16,894 bases of DNA from JADHLJ01 sp038118725 (lineage in GTDB: Bacteria; Pseudomonadota; Alphaproteobacteria; Thalassobaculales; Thalassobaculaceae), in NCBI GenBank assembly GCA_038118725.1, contig JAYOIK010000091.1, positions 1 through 16,894 of the forward strand, read 5' to 3'. Position numbers and translations under genes: made by a program. The notes beneath the pieces were generated by a model. The model worked only from the letters and a program-made list of their open reading frames with translations. It had not been told where the DNA came from and did not search any database. This document shows positions 7,934 to 14,806 of the stretch, one piece after another (positions within the stretch are counted from its first letter, which is position 1; each line of letters begins with the position of its first letter).

Positions 7934-8713
7934 CTAGGCCGCTCCCAAGAAACCCAAAACCGCCGCGTTGAACAACCCCGGCGCTTCCCAATAAGGCGCG
8001 TGGCCGATGGCCCGGAGTGTCATGAGGTCGCGGTTCCGCAGGTGGCCGGCGACCAATTCCTGCATCGGCGGCGGTGAGTAGAGGTCGGCCTCTCCGGTGA
8101 TCAGCAGCACCGGGGTGGTCAAGGCCTCGAGCGTGGCCCAATTCACCGTGGCTCCGGTCGGTTGAGTGTAGCCGCCCTTATGGGCGAGCGCCTGTTCCGA
8201 GAGCGCCGCGAAGCGCGCGACGCCGTCCGGGTTGGCGGCGCGGTAGGCCGGGCCGAGTTCCAGAAACGACGTCGATGCCGCGCCCTTGATGCTGGCGACA
8301 TCAAGGCGGCCATGCATGGCGCGCCAATCGTCTTCGTCGGGAGCGAAGATGGTTCCCGCAAGCACCAGGCTCAAAACCCGCGTGGGAAAGCGGCACGCGA
8401 AGCCCAGTGCCGTGATGCCCCCCGCCGCGGCGCCCAGGATATGCGCCTGGTCGACCCCCAGCGCATCCATCAGGCCGGCGAGGTCGTCGACCGTCGTGCC
8501 GGGAGCATCGGTCGGCTCCGTGCCGGAGGGATGATGGCCACGCCGGGAATAGCCGATAACCCGATACCCGGCCCGCGCGAAGGTCTCGCGCTGGTTCTCC
8601 CAGACCAGACAGCCTTGCGAGGCGGGGTGGCACAGGATCAGCGCCGCGCTCGGCCCTTCGGTATCCCAGTACCAAAGCCGCGCGCCGCCGACATCGGCAT
8701 ATCCCTCGGTCAT
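7934..8713 (-). CDS. Alpha/beta-hydrolase-fold protein with alanine at the nucleophile position
   Basis: 259 residues of alpha/beta-hydrolase fold. ALILCHPASQGCLVW (24-38) is the oxyanion strand, YRVIGYSRRGHHPSG (50-64) the next strand, HILGAAAGGITALGFA (91-106) the nucleophile elbow, LLITGEADLY with Asp210 the acid strand, and AIGHAPYWEAP with His238 the base. The elbow should be GxSxG but reads G94-Ala-Ala96-Ala-G98, so the serine is replaced by alanine (codon GCG at minus 8428-8426, one base from TCG). Oxyanion region, acid and histidine look intact. It may therefore not be an ordinary esterase or lactonase. It is the last gene of a three-gene minus-strand row, 14 bases after an intradiol dioxygenase, where an enol-lactone hydrolase would be expected. 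True function unknown. Confidence 0.85.
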   Translation of the reverse strand: MTEGYADVGGARLWYWDTEGPSAALILCHPASQGCLVWENQRETFARAGYRVIGYSRRGHHPSGTEPTDAPGTTVDDLAGLMDALGVDQAHILGAAAGGITALGFACRFPTRVLSLVLAGTIFAPDEDDWRAMHGRLDVASIKGAASTSFLELGPAYRAANPDGVARFAALSEQALAHKGGYTQPTGATVNWATLEALTTPVLLITGEADLYSPPPMQELVAGHLRNRDLMTLRAIGHAPYWEAPGLFNAAVLGFLGAA

Positions 8714-8727
8714 CGCCGACAGCGGGG

Positions 8728-9297
8728 CTAGCCGTTCATCAGCACGATGTCGAACTCAACGCGCTTGGCGTCCGCTTCCATGCCGTCGACCGGGTTGAGC
8801 AGCGGCATGACGATGGTGTCCTGGTTGCGCGAGGATTGCAGCCAGGTGTCCTCGTCGTGATGCGGATCGCCCTGGAAATACATCTGCGTCACGAACCGCT
8901 CGCTATGGCCGTATACCTCGAAATGGATATGCGCGGGGCGAATGCGGTTGGGGCCCGTGGGGTAGGCGCCGGGTTTCACGGTTTTCAATTTGTAGCGACC
9001 GTCACTGTCGGTACGCACAACCGCGAACCCGTCGAAGTTCGGGTCCAAAGGGGCCGGATTGTCATCGTTCGGGTGGGTGTATCGACCATGGGCGTTGGCT
9101 TGCCAAATCTCGACCTTTGCGTTGGCAACCGGTTCACCCGCCCGGTTCATGATCCGGCCTCCGAGATAGAGGATCTGACCTTCGGCGGAGCCGTTGCCGC
9201 TCTCGGTCACCGTAAGGTCGCCACTCTCGGTCGGCGCGCCGACGGGATAAAACGGGCCGAGGATCTGGTGCGAGGTCGGTGTCAGGTTTTGTGCCAT
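8728..9297 (-). CDS. Intradiol ring-cleavage dioxygenase (protocatechuate 3,4-dioxygenase-like)
   Basis: 189 residues, a compact single-domain member of the non-haem Fe(III) family that opens catechol-type rings between the two hydroxyls to give muconates. Start QILGPFYP (11-18) is the family signature, then LGGRIMNRAGEPVANAKVEIWQ on the beta-sandwich. The four iron ligands can be placed: Tyr73 (HGRYTHP), Tyr112 (PGAYPTGP), His123 and His125 (RPAHIHFEV). Arg118 and Arg120 lie next to the ligand histidines, where the family has its active-site arginine. It lacks a second (alpha or beta) PCA dioxygenase subunit nearby, so it is probably homo-oligomeric. A ribosome site GAGAG lies seven bases before the ATG. 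GST-fold and hydrolase genes flank it. The natural catechol is not evident. Confidence 0.92.
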   Translation of the reverse strand: MAQNLTPTSHQILGPFYPVGAPTESGDLTVTESGNGSAEGQILYLGGRIMNRAGEPVANAKVEIWQANAHGRYTHPNDDNPAPLDPNFDGFAVVRTDSDGRYKLKTVKPGAYPTGPNRIRPAHIHFEVYGHSERFVTQMYFQGDPHHDEDTWLQSSRNQDTIVMPLLNPVDGMEADAKRVEFDIVLMNG

Positions 9298-9354
9298 GGT
9301 TTCGCTCTCGAGATGTGGGGGCGGTGTTCGCGTGTTCGTGTTTTTTTGACGCCG

Positions 9355-9972
9355 TTAGGAGTCATCGGAAACCGGAAAGGCCAGAACCGCGGGCAAGGCA
9401 TTGAAGCGCTCGTGCCATGCCGCGAGCTTCGGATGGCCGTCCCGCCAGGCGTCGTCCTGGAAGCGGAAGTCAAGATAGCCGAGCGCCGTGCCGACCGCGA
9501 TATGACCGATATCGAAGGGTCTTGCCGCCAATTCGTCCACCTCGCTCTCCAGACGCTTCACCGCCTCGGATGCCTTGCGTTCATTGGAGGCAATGATGTC
9601 GGCGTTGCGCTGTTCCTCCGGTTTCAACCGCTCGGCAAGGCGGATCAAGCAAATGTCTAGCATGCCGTCGCCGAGCGCTTGATGGCGCAAGGTCTTGAAG
9701 CGCTCGGCCTGGTCACTCGGATACAGCTTGGCGCCGTCATGCAGCGTGTCGAGATACTCACAAATCACCCGACTGTCGAACAAGGCTGAACCATCATCCA
9801 GCACCAAGGTCGGCAGCTTGTTGAGCGGATTGTCGGCGAATAGCTCCTCGGCCGGCTTGAATGTCGAGACCACGGTCCGGACACAGTCCAGTTGGTCCGC
9901 GATACCGACATGGTTGGCGGCGATCATGACCTTGCGGACATAGGGCGAGCGGGGTGACCAATGCAGTTTCAT
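9355..9972 (-). CDS. Glutathione S-transferase family protein
   Basis: 205 residues from the ATG at 9972, the usual length. I chose this start because MKLHWSPRSPYVRKVMI is the canonical N-terminal strand; an in-frame ATG at 10050 would add 26 residues without motif. The thioredoxin-like domain (1-75) has SPRSPYVRK, with Ser9 near the glutathione thiol, the cis-proline loop NKLPTLVLDDG and the gamma-glutamyl-binding DSRVICEYL. The helical domain contains RPFDIGHIAVGTALGYLDFRF, with the conserved N-capping Asp. It resembles the YibF/YfcF-like branch by eye. It is the first gene of the minus row with the ring-cleavage dioxygenase (57-base gap). There it could isomerise or detoxify a ring-opening product, or the pairing could be incidental. 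Confidence 0.88.
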   Translation of the reverse strand: MKLHWSPRSPYVRKVMIAANHVGIADQLDCVRTVVSTFKPAEELFADNPLNKLPTLVLDDGSALFDSRVICEYLDTLHDGAKLYPSDQAERFKTLRHQALGDGMLDICLIRLAERLKPEEQRNADIIASNERKASEAVKRLESEVDELAARPFDIGHIAVGTALGYLDFRFQDDAWRDGHPKLAAWHERFNALPAVLAFPVSDDS

Positions 9973-10108
9973 GAAATCTGGTATCCAAATCGGGACTGTC
10001 GCTTCAGCGGCGTGTCTCGGTTTCGTGAAAGATCGGTGACGGGGTTCCATCCTACATCGGAATTGTGGTCGCGGTAACCGTCATGCTTGAATACCGTGGC
10101 TTGGGGGG

Positions 10109-10705
10109 ATGATGGCGATATCGGAACAGGCTCGGGCGGAACTTTCGCGATTTGATTGCGCTTGGAAGCAGGACTGGCCCGCGTTCCAGTCGAAGGTGGC
10201 GCAAGATCTTGTCGGGCATTGGCGCGCGCTGTTCAACGCGTCTGGCGGCCAGATTCCGCTAAAACGGGACATCGACGCGGTCGATATAAGAACAACGCTC
10301 TCGCGCGTATATCTCTACGAGAGAGACGGCGAAGATTTTGTCTGCCGGCTCGCGGGAGAGGAGATCAGTTGGAATTACGATTGTCGACTGAAGGACCGTC
10401 GGTTAAGCGAAATCCTGGACGCGCCGATCCACGGGATGGTCAGTCTCTTCATGCGGGTCTGTCTCGACGAGCCCGCGATCTATCGCAATCACGGCCTGCT
10501 CTATAGCGACGAGCGAAAGCGGAGGGTCGCCGGCGAGCGGTTCTACCTGCCGTTGCGGGGAGAGGCCGGCGAGATGACTCACGTCTTGGGGCTCACCGAT
10601 GTGACCGGTCTGGAGAACGCGCCGAACCAGGCGACGCGGTCATTCCACCCATGCGCAACGCTGTCGGGCTCAAGCACGCGTTCGACGGCGGGCCTGGCCA
10701 GTTAA
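10109..10705 (+). CDS. PAS_5-type single PAS-domain protein
   Basis: 198 residues with no recognisable output domain. The region about 38-160 follows the alphaproteobacterial PAS_5 pattern: HWRALFNASGGQIPLKRDID, DIRTTLSRVYLYERDGEDF, then a strand CRLAGEEI and FYLPLRGE near 145-152. PAS_5 proteins are thought to bind small ligands or serve as sensory inputs, but their roles are mostly unknown. Two overlapping starts exist, ATG 10109 and ATG 10112, and the G-run 10103-10108 abuts them, closer than an ideal ribosome site. The last 25 residues are low-complexity (Ser/Thr/Ala). It is divergent from the GST gene across 136 bases and converges on DUF3126 with 31 bases between stops. Confidence 0.75.
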   Translation: MMAISEQARAELSRFDCAWKQDWPAFQSKVAQDLVGHWRALFNASGGQIPLKRDIDAVDIRTTLSRVYLYERDGEDFVCRLAGEEISWNYDCRLKDRRLSEILDAPIHGMVSLFMRVCLDEPAIYRNHGLLYSDERKRRVAGERFYLPLRGEAGEMTHVLGLTDVTGLENAPNQATRSFHPCATLSGSSTRSTAGLAS

Positions 10706-10736
10706 CCGCGGCTAGCGCCCCTGTCCGTCGGTCCGG

Positions 10737-10946
10737 TTACTCCAGATCGATGTCCAGGATCGTCATGTGGAGATCGTAGGATGTCTCGCCGTCGTCCTCG
10801 TCCTTGAACACCACGCCAATGAACTCGCCGTCCAGCATGACCTCGGCTGAATCGTCCTTGTTCTTTCGCCCTTCGATGGCTATCCCGGTATTGCGAAACT
10901 TTCTGCGCAGGTAGCGCTCGATCTTCGCTATTTCCATGTCGTTCAC
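10737..10946 (-). CDS. DUF3126 family small protein
   Basis: 69 residues, matching the short DUF3126 family of Alphaproteobacteria. Visible features are MEIAKIERYLRRKFRN, then KNKDDSAEVMLDGEFIG, VFKDEDDGETSYDLHM and the terminal ILDIDLE. I place the start at GTG 10946 (VNDMEIAK) because AAGGAG lies six bases before it. The ATG nine bases further in would be 15 bases from that site, and the longer open frame to 11027 has no family similarity. It is acidic and probably cytoplasmic. No biochemical role is known to me. It is divergent from the nucleoside hydrolase gene and transcribed alone. Confidence 0.88.
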   Translation of the reverse strand: MNDMEIAKIERYLRRKFRNTGIAIEGRKNKDDSAEVMLDGEFIGVVFKDEDDGETSYDLHMTILDIDLE

Positions 10947-10952
10947 GAGGCA

Positions 10953-10958
10953 CTCCTT
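10953..10958 (-). promoter_or_regulatory. Strong Shine-Dalgarno deciding the GTG start of DUF3126
   Basis: AAGGAG on the minus strand, six bases from the GTG at 10946. It fixes the gene start at that codon rather than at the internal ATG 10937 or the upstream ATG 11027. Confidence 0.7.
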
Positions 10959-10999
10959 GGCGATTTGGAACGGGTCCGGGCGTTGGACCAATTGGCCGG

Positions 11000-11027
11000 A
11001 GAATAAGCAGGCATCGGCCAAGTGCAA
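11000..11027 (-). promoter_or_regulatory. Candidate promoter for the DUF3126 gene
   Basis: On the minus strand, TTGCAC (11027-11022), a 16-base spacer and TATTCT (11005-11000). Each box matches consensus at 4/6. Transcription would begin near 10993, leaving a leader of about 47 bases. It shares the TATTCT -10 box and a CTTGC -35 core with the candidate upstream of guaA. Confidence 0.4.
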
Positions 11028-11074
11028 GGAAAGAAACGTGTAAGAGGAAACAAAGGTCCGGGAGACGCTTCGAT

Positions 11075-11995
11075 ATGCCTCAACCCCAACCGATCATTAT
11101 CGATTGCGACCCCGGTATCGACGACGCGATCGCCCTGATGTTGGCTTTCGCCAGTCCCGAGGAATTGGAGGTGCTGGCGGTAACCACGGTCGCCGGCAAT
11201 GTCGGATTGCACCACACGGAACCGAACGCGCGGCGGATCCGCGATCTCTGCGGCGCGACGAGAGTTCCAGTCCTCGCGGGCTGTCCGCGCCCGCTCCTGC
11301 GCGCGATGGTGGACGCGGGTGAGATCCACGGCGAAACCGGGCTCGAGGGATGCGAGCTGCCCAAGGCGCGAGGTATCGCCGACCCGCGTCACGCGGTCGC
11401 CTATTTGCGCGCAACCATTGCCGCGCGCCCTGGAGAGATCACTATCGTCGCGGTCGGACCGCTCACCAATCTCGCGGTGGCGCTTGTCGAACGCCCGGAA
11501 CTGGCGCGAGGGGTTCGACGGATCGTGATCATGGGCGGCGCGGCTGGTTCCGGCAATGTGACCCCGCACGCGGAGTTCAACTTCTTCGCCGATCCTCATG
11601 CCGCGCGTATCGTCTTCGAGAGCGGCGCGCCGATATCGATGTATGGCTTGGATATCACCCGCCAGGTGCGCGCGGAGGCCGATTGGCTCGCGCGGATCGA
11701 ACGGTTGGGAAGCCCGGTTGCCGATACGGCGGTTCGGATGCTCCGGCACTATGGATCGGTTGGGGGTGCCTTGCACGACGTCCTCGCCGTCGGCCATCTG
11801 CTGCGCGGGGATTGTTTCACCTTGGAGCCGTGCTCGGTCCAAATCGAAACCGACGATCCGGCGATGATCGGCAAAAGCCATGTGGAACGCGATGTAGGAT
11901 CGGGGAAAGCGAACGCGGATGTTGGGTTTCGAGCGGATGCTCCGACCTTTTTATCGTTCCTCGAGGAACGCCTGGGGCGATATAGTCAACACTGA
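11075..11995 (+). CDS. Inosine/uridine-preferring nucleoside hydrolase
   Basis: 306 residues, the standard length. These enzymes split ribonucleosides to ribose and free base using a tightly bound calcium. The N-terminal IIIDCDPGIDDA gives the calcium-binding aspartates Asp10, Asp12 and Asp17. AGNVGLHHTEPNA carries Asn42. VGPLTNLA and IMGGAAGSGNVTPHAEFNFFAD supply Asn161, Glu167 and Asn169 for ribose contacts, and LHDVLAV supplies His234 and Asp235. All key positions of the family are present, so it is likely active. The ATG has GGGAG (11060-11064) ten bases upstream. It may be co-transcribed with the PAS_5 gene 46 bases behind. No signal peptide is seen, so it is probably a cytoplasmic purine or pyrimidine salvage enzyme. 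Base preference is not readable. Confidence 0.93.
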   Translation: MPQPQPIIIDCDPGIDDAIALMLAFASPEELEVLAVTTVAGNVGLHHTEPNARRIRDLCGATRVPVLAGCPRPLLRAMVDAGEIHGETGLEGCELPKARGIADPRHAVAYLRATIAARPGEITIVAVGPLTNLAVALVERPELARGVRRIVIMGGAAGSGNVTPHAEFNFFADPHAARIVFESGAPISMYGLDITRQVRAEADWLARIERLGSPVADTAVRMLRHYGSVGGALHDVLAVGHLLRGDCFTLEPCSVQIETDDPAMIGKSHVERDVGSGKANADVGFRADAPTFLSFLEERLGRYSQH

Positions 11996-12041
11996 GGTGG
12001 ATCGCGTCGTCGTGGCGCGCCGCTGATCGGGGATGGTCCGC

Positions 12042-12650
12042 ATGACCCATACCGCGAAATCCGGTGCTTTCGCCGCGCTGAAGTTCAGGAGCCGGAAGAG
12101 CGTCGAGTTTCTGGATTATTGGGACACCTTGCCCAAGCTGGACGGTATTCCATCTCGCCGGGATTTTGATCCATGCGAGCAAGGCCCGGTGCTGTCGAGC
12201 TATGTGATCCATGAACTGATCTCGCCAGAGTTCATCCGGGTTCGGCTTGCCGGGACGAATATCCGTGAGCAGTACGGTTTCGAGACCACGGGCCACAACT
12301 ATCTCGACTTCGTTGATGAGTGGCGGCGTGAAACAGCGTCCAGGTCGCTGTTTCTGATCTGCGAGCACCCCTGCGGCCTGCTGGCCTCGCTACGGTCCGA
12401 GACCCGGTCGGGCCGGATCATGGCGAATGAATCGATCGGCTTGCCGATGCGAGACAATTCGGGCGCGGCCAAGTTGATCTACTATCAGTCGAACTTGATT
12501 GATGTGGAGGAATTCCGCGAACCTAGCGAGGACGAAATCCTCAAGATCGACGTGGTGGATGAAACCTACTTCGATATCGGGGCGGGCATTCCCAGCTTCA
12601 ATCAGATTGAATATCTGGAACGAACCGGCATGAGGCCGAAATCGAGGTAG
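12042..12650 (+). CDS. PAS_5-type single PAS-domain protein (second copy)
   Basis: 202 residues from ATG 12042, preferred over ATG 12033 because GGGGA (12029-12033) is then eight bases upstream. The core follows the PAS_5 layout: FLDYWDTLPKLDGIPSRRDF (23-42), VIHELISPEFIRVRLAGTNI, FETTGHNYLDFV, HPCGLLAS and ESIGLPMRDN. There is no kinase, cyclase or DNA-binding domain, so any signalling would need a partner. The charged C-terminal tail (ERTGMRPKSR) is short. It is not a close copy of the 10109-10705 protein; they share domain type only. It follows the nucleoside hydrolase gene by 46 bases and faces the PhoX-family gene. Confidence 0.75.
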   Translation: MTHTAKSGAFAALKFRSRKSVEFLDYWDTLPKLDGIPSRRDFDPCEQGPVLSSYVIHELISPEFIRVRLAGTNIREQYGFETTGHNYLDFVDEWRRETASRSLFLICEHPCGLLASLRSETRSGRIMANESIGLPMRDNSGAAKLIYYQSNLIDVEEFREPSEDEILKIDVVDETYFDIGAGIPSFNQIEYLERTGMRPKSR

Positions 12651-12669
12651 AATCCAATCTTGTTTCGCG

Positions 12670-12706
12670 AAAAAAATGGCGGGGTCCGCATGGGACACCC
12701 GCCATT
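12670..12706 (-). terminator. Rho-independent terminator of the PhoX-family gene
   Basis: On the minus strand AATGGCGGG (12706-12698) pairs perfectly with CCCGCCATT (12683-12675). The stem is extended by GTCC/GGAC with one bulged base and a five-base loop, then a run of seven T (12676-12670) follows. It lies about 55 bases after the PhoX-family stop. The plus-strand side has no T-run, but the hairpin may also slow transcripts arriving from the PAS_5 gene. Confidence 0.88.
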
Positions 12707-12760
12707 GAAGGTGTGACTCGCATGGGAGGGTAAGCGAGCCGAGGGATGTGTTTTCCGCCG

Positions 12761-14656
12761 TCAGCCGACCAGGCCGCCATCATCGCGTTGCACGGCGACG
12801 ACAACCGATCGCGGCAGGGAGGTTCCACCGCCCGGGAAATGGCTGTTGCCCCGTTCGCCGGGATGCTGAATGCCGATGAAGACTGTCTTGCGATCGGGGC
12901 TCCAGGTGATGCCGGTTATCTCGCACTCGTTCGGGCCGACCATGAAGCGATGAATCTCCCCGCTTTCCGGATCACCCACCAGCATCTGGTTGTTGCCCTG
13001 ACCCGCGAAGTCGCCCTTGTTGGAGTAATTGCCGTCGGTCTGAATCCACAGCATTCCCGTGCTATCGAAGGCCAGACCGTCGGGGGAGTTGAAGGTGTTT
13101 TCCGGGGTGACGTTCTTGGATCCGGCGTAAGCGTCGGAGTGGATGGTCGGATTGCCGGCGGTCACGAAGAGATCCCACGCGAACCCTGCGGCGGTGTGGT
13201 CACCATTGTCCGGCACCCAGCGGACAATCTGGCCGTAGTTGTTCGCCGCGCGCGGGTTCGGGCCGCCGACCGGCGTGGCGTCGCCGCCCTTGTTGGGCTT
13301 CTTGCCCCTGTGTTTGTTGTTGGTAAGGCAGCAATAGGCCTCGACCTTGTTCGGGTTGGCGGCGACCCATTCCGGGCGGTCCATGGTTGTCGCGCCGACC
13401 GCCGAGGCGGCTTGGCGGGTATGGATGCGAATTTCCGCGTCGCTCTTCATGCCCGTGGACGCCGGGGTGAGTTCAACCCACTCGCCGCGCATATCGTCGG
13501 CGAACTTGGCGACATAGAGGGCGCCGTCCTCCAGCAGGTCGGCATTGTCGCCGCCGACGGCATAGGTGCCCTTGGAAACGAACTTATAGAGAAACTCGCC
13601 GCGCTCGTCGTCGCCGAGATAGACCACGACATGGCCGTTATTGGCGATAACCACTTCGGCGTTCTCATGCTTGAAGCGGCCGAGGGCGGTACGTTTCCTT
13701 GGCGTCGAGGTCGGGTCCAGCGGATCGATCTCGACAATGTAGCCGGCCCGGTTCGGCTCGTTCGGGTGCTTGGAGATGTCGAAGCGGTCGTCCGCCGTCG
13801 CCCAGGCATAGCCCCAGTCCTTCAACCCGACGCCATAGCGTGACAGCGCGTCCAAGGGTTTGTACTCGGGGTCGCTGGACGAGAAATAGCCGTTGAAGTT
13901 CTCCTCGCACGCAAGATAGGTGCCCCAGGGCGTCCGGCCATTGCCGCAGTTGTTCCAGGTGCCAAGCGCGGTGGTACCCGAGGGATCGGCGTCGGTTTTC
14001 AGCAGATCGTGCCCGGCGGCGGGCCCAGTGATCAGCATCGGCGTGTCGGTGGTGATCCGGCGTTTGTACGGCGAGTCCTTGACGATGCCCCATTGGCCAT
14101 TCGTCTCGGAGACTTCGACGATCGAAACACCATGCGCGGCCTCGCCCTTGCGCACGTCGTCGGCGTTCTCCGGCAGTTTGCTGTCCCGCGCGTGATACAT
14201 GATCGAGCGGTTGGTGTACTCATTGTTCACCGCGAGGATCGTGCGGTCGCCGTGGGCGAACAGCGACATGCCGTCGTTGTTGTCGCCGAACTGGCGTTCC
14301 TGGGTGGCGCCGGTGCCGGTGGTGGCTTCATCGAACTCGGCGACGTTGGACCACAACGGATCGCCCCACTTCGCGACGATATGCCAGGAATAGCCGTCAG
14401 GCACGGTGATCGTATCCAGCGTGTTGGCGGCGACCGGATTGAAGCCGAAGCGTCCGGCGGCGCGCGCGGCCATCGGCGTCAAGGCGGTCGTTCCCATCAC
14501 GAAGGCGGCGGCGCCGAGACCGAGGCCTCGACCCAGAAGATCGCGCCGCGACATGGCGCGGTCCACGCCCCGCTCAAACTCCGTTACCTCGGGGCGGGGA
14601 TAGTTGATCTCGTCGAATTCGTCGAAGGAGTGTTCCGTCGGAATGGTGTCGGGCAT
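12761..14656 (-). CDS. PhoX-family (DUF839) phosphatase, Tat-exported
   Basis: 631 residues. The N-terminus carries a twin-arginine signal: SRRDLLG (36-42), a hydrophobic stretch and a likely signal-peptidase site after ARA (64-66), so the protein should be exported folded to the periplasm or outside. The mature part follows the PhoX/DUF839 plan: LAVNNEYTNRS (141-151), PWGTYLACEENFNGYF (243-258), KHPNEPNRAGYIVEIDP and VYLGDDERGEFLYKF. In characterised PhoX, a cysteine and several glutamates hold the Fe/Ca cofactor; Cys250, Glu251, Glu252 and Glu146 are plausible counterparts. PhoX enzymes release phosphate from organic esters under phosphate limitation. GAGAG precedes the ATG by six bases. 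It is 150 bases downstream of the E1-beta gene and ends at a clear terminator. Confidence 0.92.
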   Translation of the reverse strand: MPDTIPTEHSFDEFDEINYPRPEVTEFERGVDRAMSRRDLLGRGLGLGAAAFVMGTTALTPMAARAAGRFGFNPVAANTLDTITVPDGYSWHIVAKWGDPLWSNVAEFDEATTGTGATQERQFGDNNDGMSLFAHGDRTILAVNNEYTNRSIMYHARDSKLPENADDVRKGEAAHGVSIVEVSETNGQWGIVKDSPYKRRITTDTPMLITGPAAGHDLLKTDADPSGTTALGTWNNCGNGRTPWGTYLACEENFNGYFSSSDPEYKPLDALSRYGVGLKDWGYAWATADDRFDISKHPNEPNRAGYIVEIDPLDPTSTPRKRTALGRFKHENAEVVIANNGHVVVYLGDDERGEFLYKFVSKGTYAVGGDNADLLEDGALYVAKFADDMRGEWVELTPASTGMKSDAEIRIHTRQAASAVGATTMDRPEWVAANPNKVEAYCCLTNNKHRGKKPNKGGDATPVGGPNPRAANNYGQIVRWVPDNGDHTAAGFAWDLFVTAGNPTIHSDAYAGSKNVTPENTFNSPDGLAFDSTGMLWIQTDGNYSNKGDFAGQGNNQMLVGDPESGEIHRFMVGPNECEITGITWSPDRKTVFIGIQHPGERGNSHFPGGGTSLPRSVVVAVQRDDGGLVG

Positions 14657-14806
14657 CGATCGCTCTCGCTTTTAAAAGGGGCAGCGATGGGTGGCCCCCA
14701 ACAGGGATGCGCCATCGCAATGGATGGGGGTTAAGGGATCGACAGTTTCGCCAATGTTTCGGCGATATGAAGAATTCGTGACACCGGATCGCGATGCCGA
14801 AAAACC

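Noticed and set aside
7934..8713. Naming the hydrolase-fold protein 3-oxoadipate enol-lactonase (pcaD)
   Set aside because: Context suggests it, but the nucleophile serine is missing, so hydrolase function cannot be assumed.
9340..9347. Run of seven T between the GST and dioxygenase genes
   Set aside because: It lies on the plus strand while both genes are on the minus strand, and no stem precedes it, so it is not a terminator for them.
12746..13843. Plus-strand open frame (365 codons) opposite the PhoX-family gene
   Set aside because: It is a shadow of the PhoX-family gene, running over its terminator side, with no ribosome site or motif.
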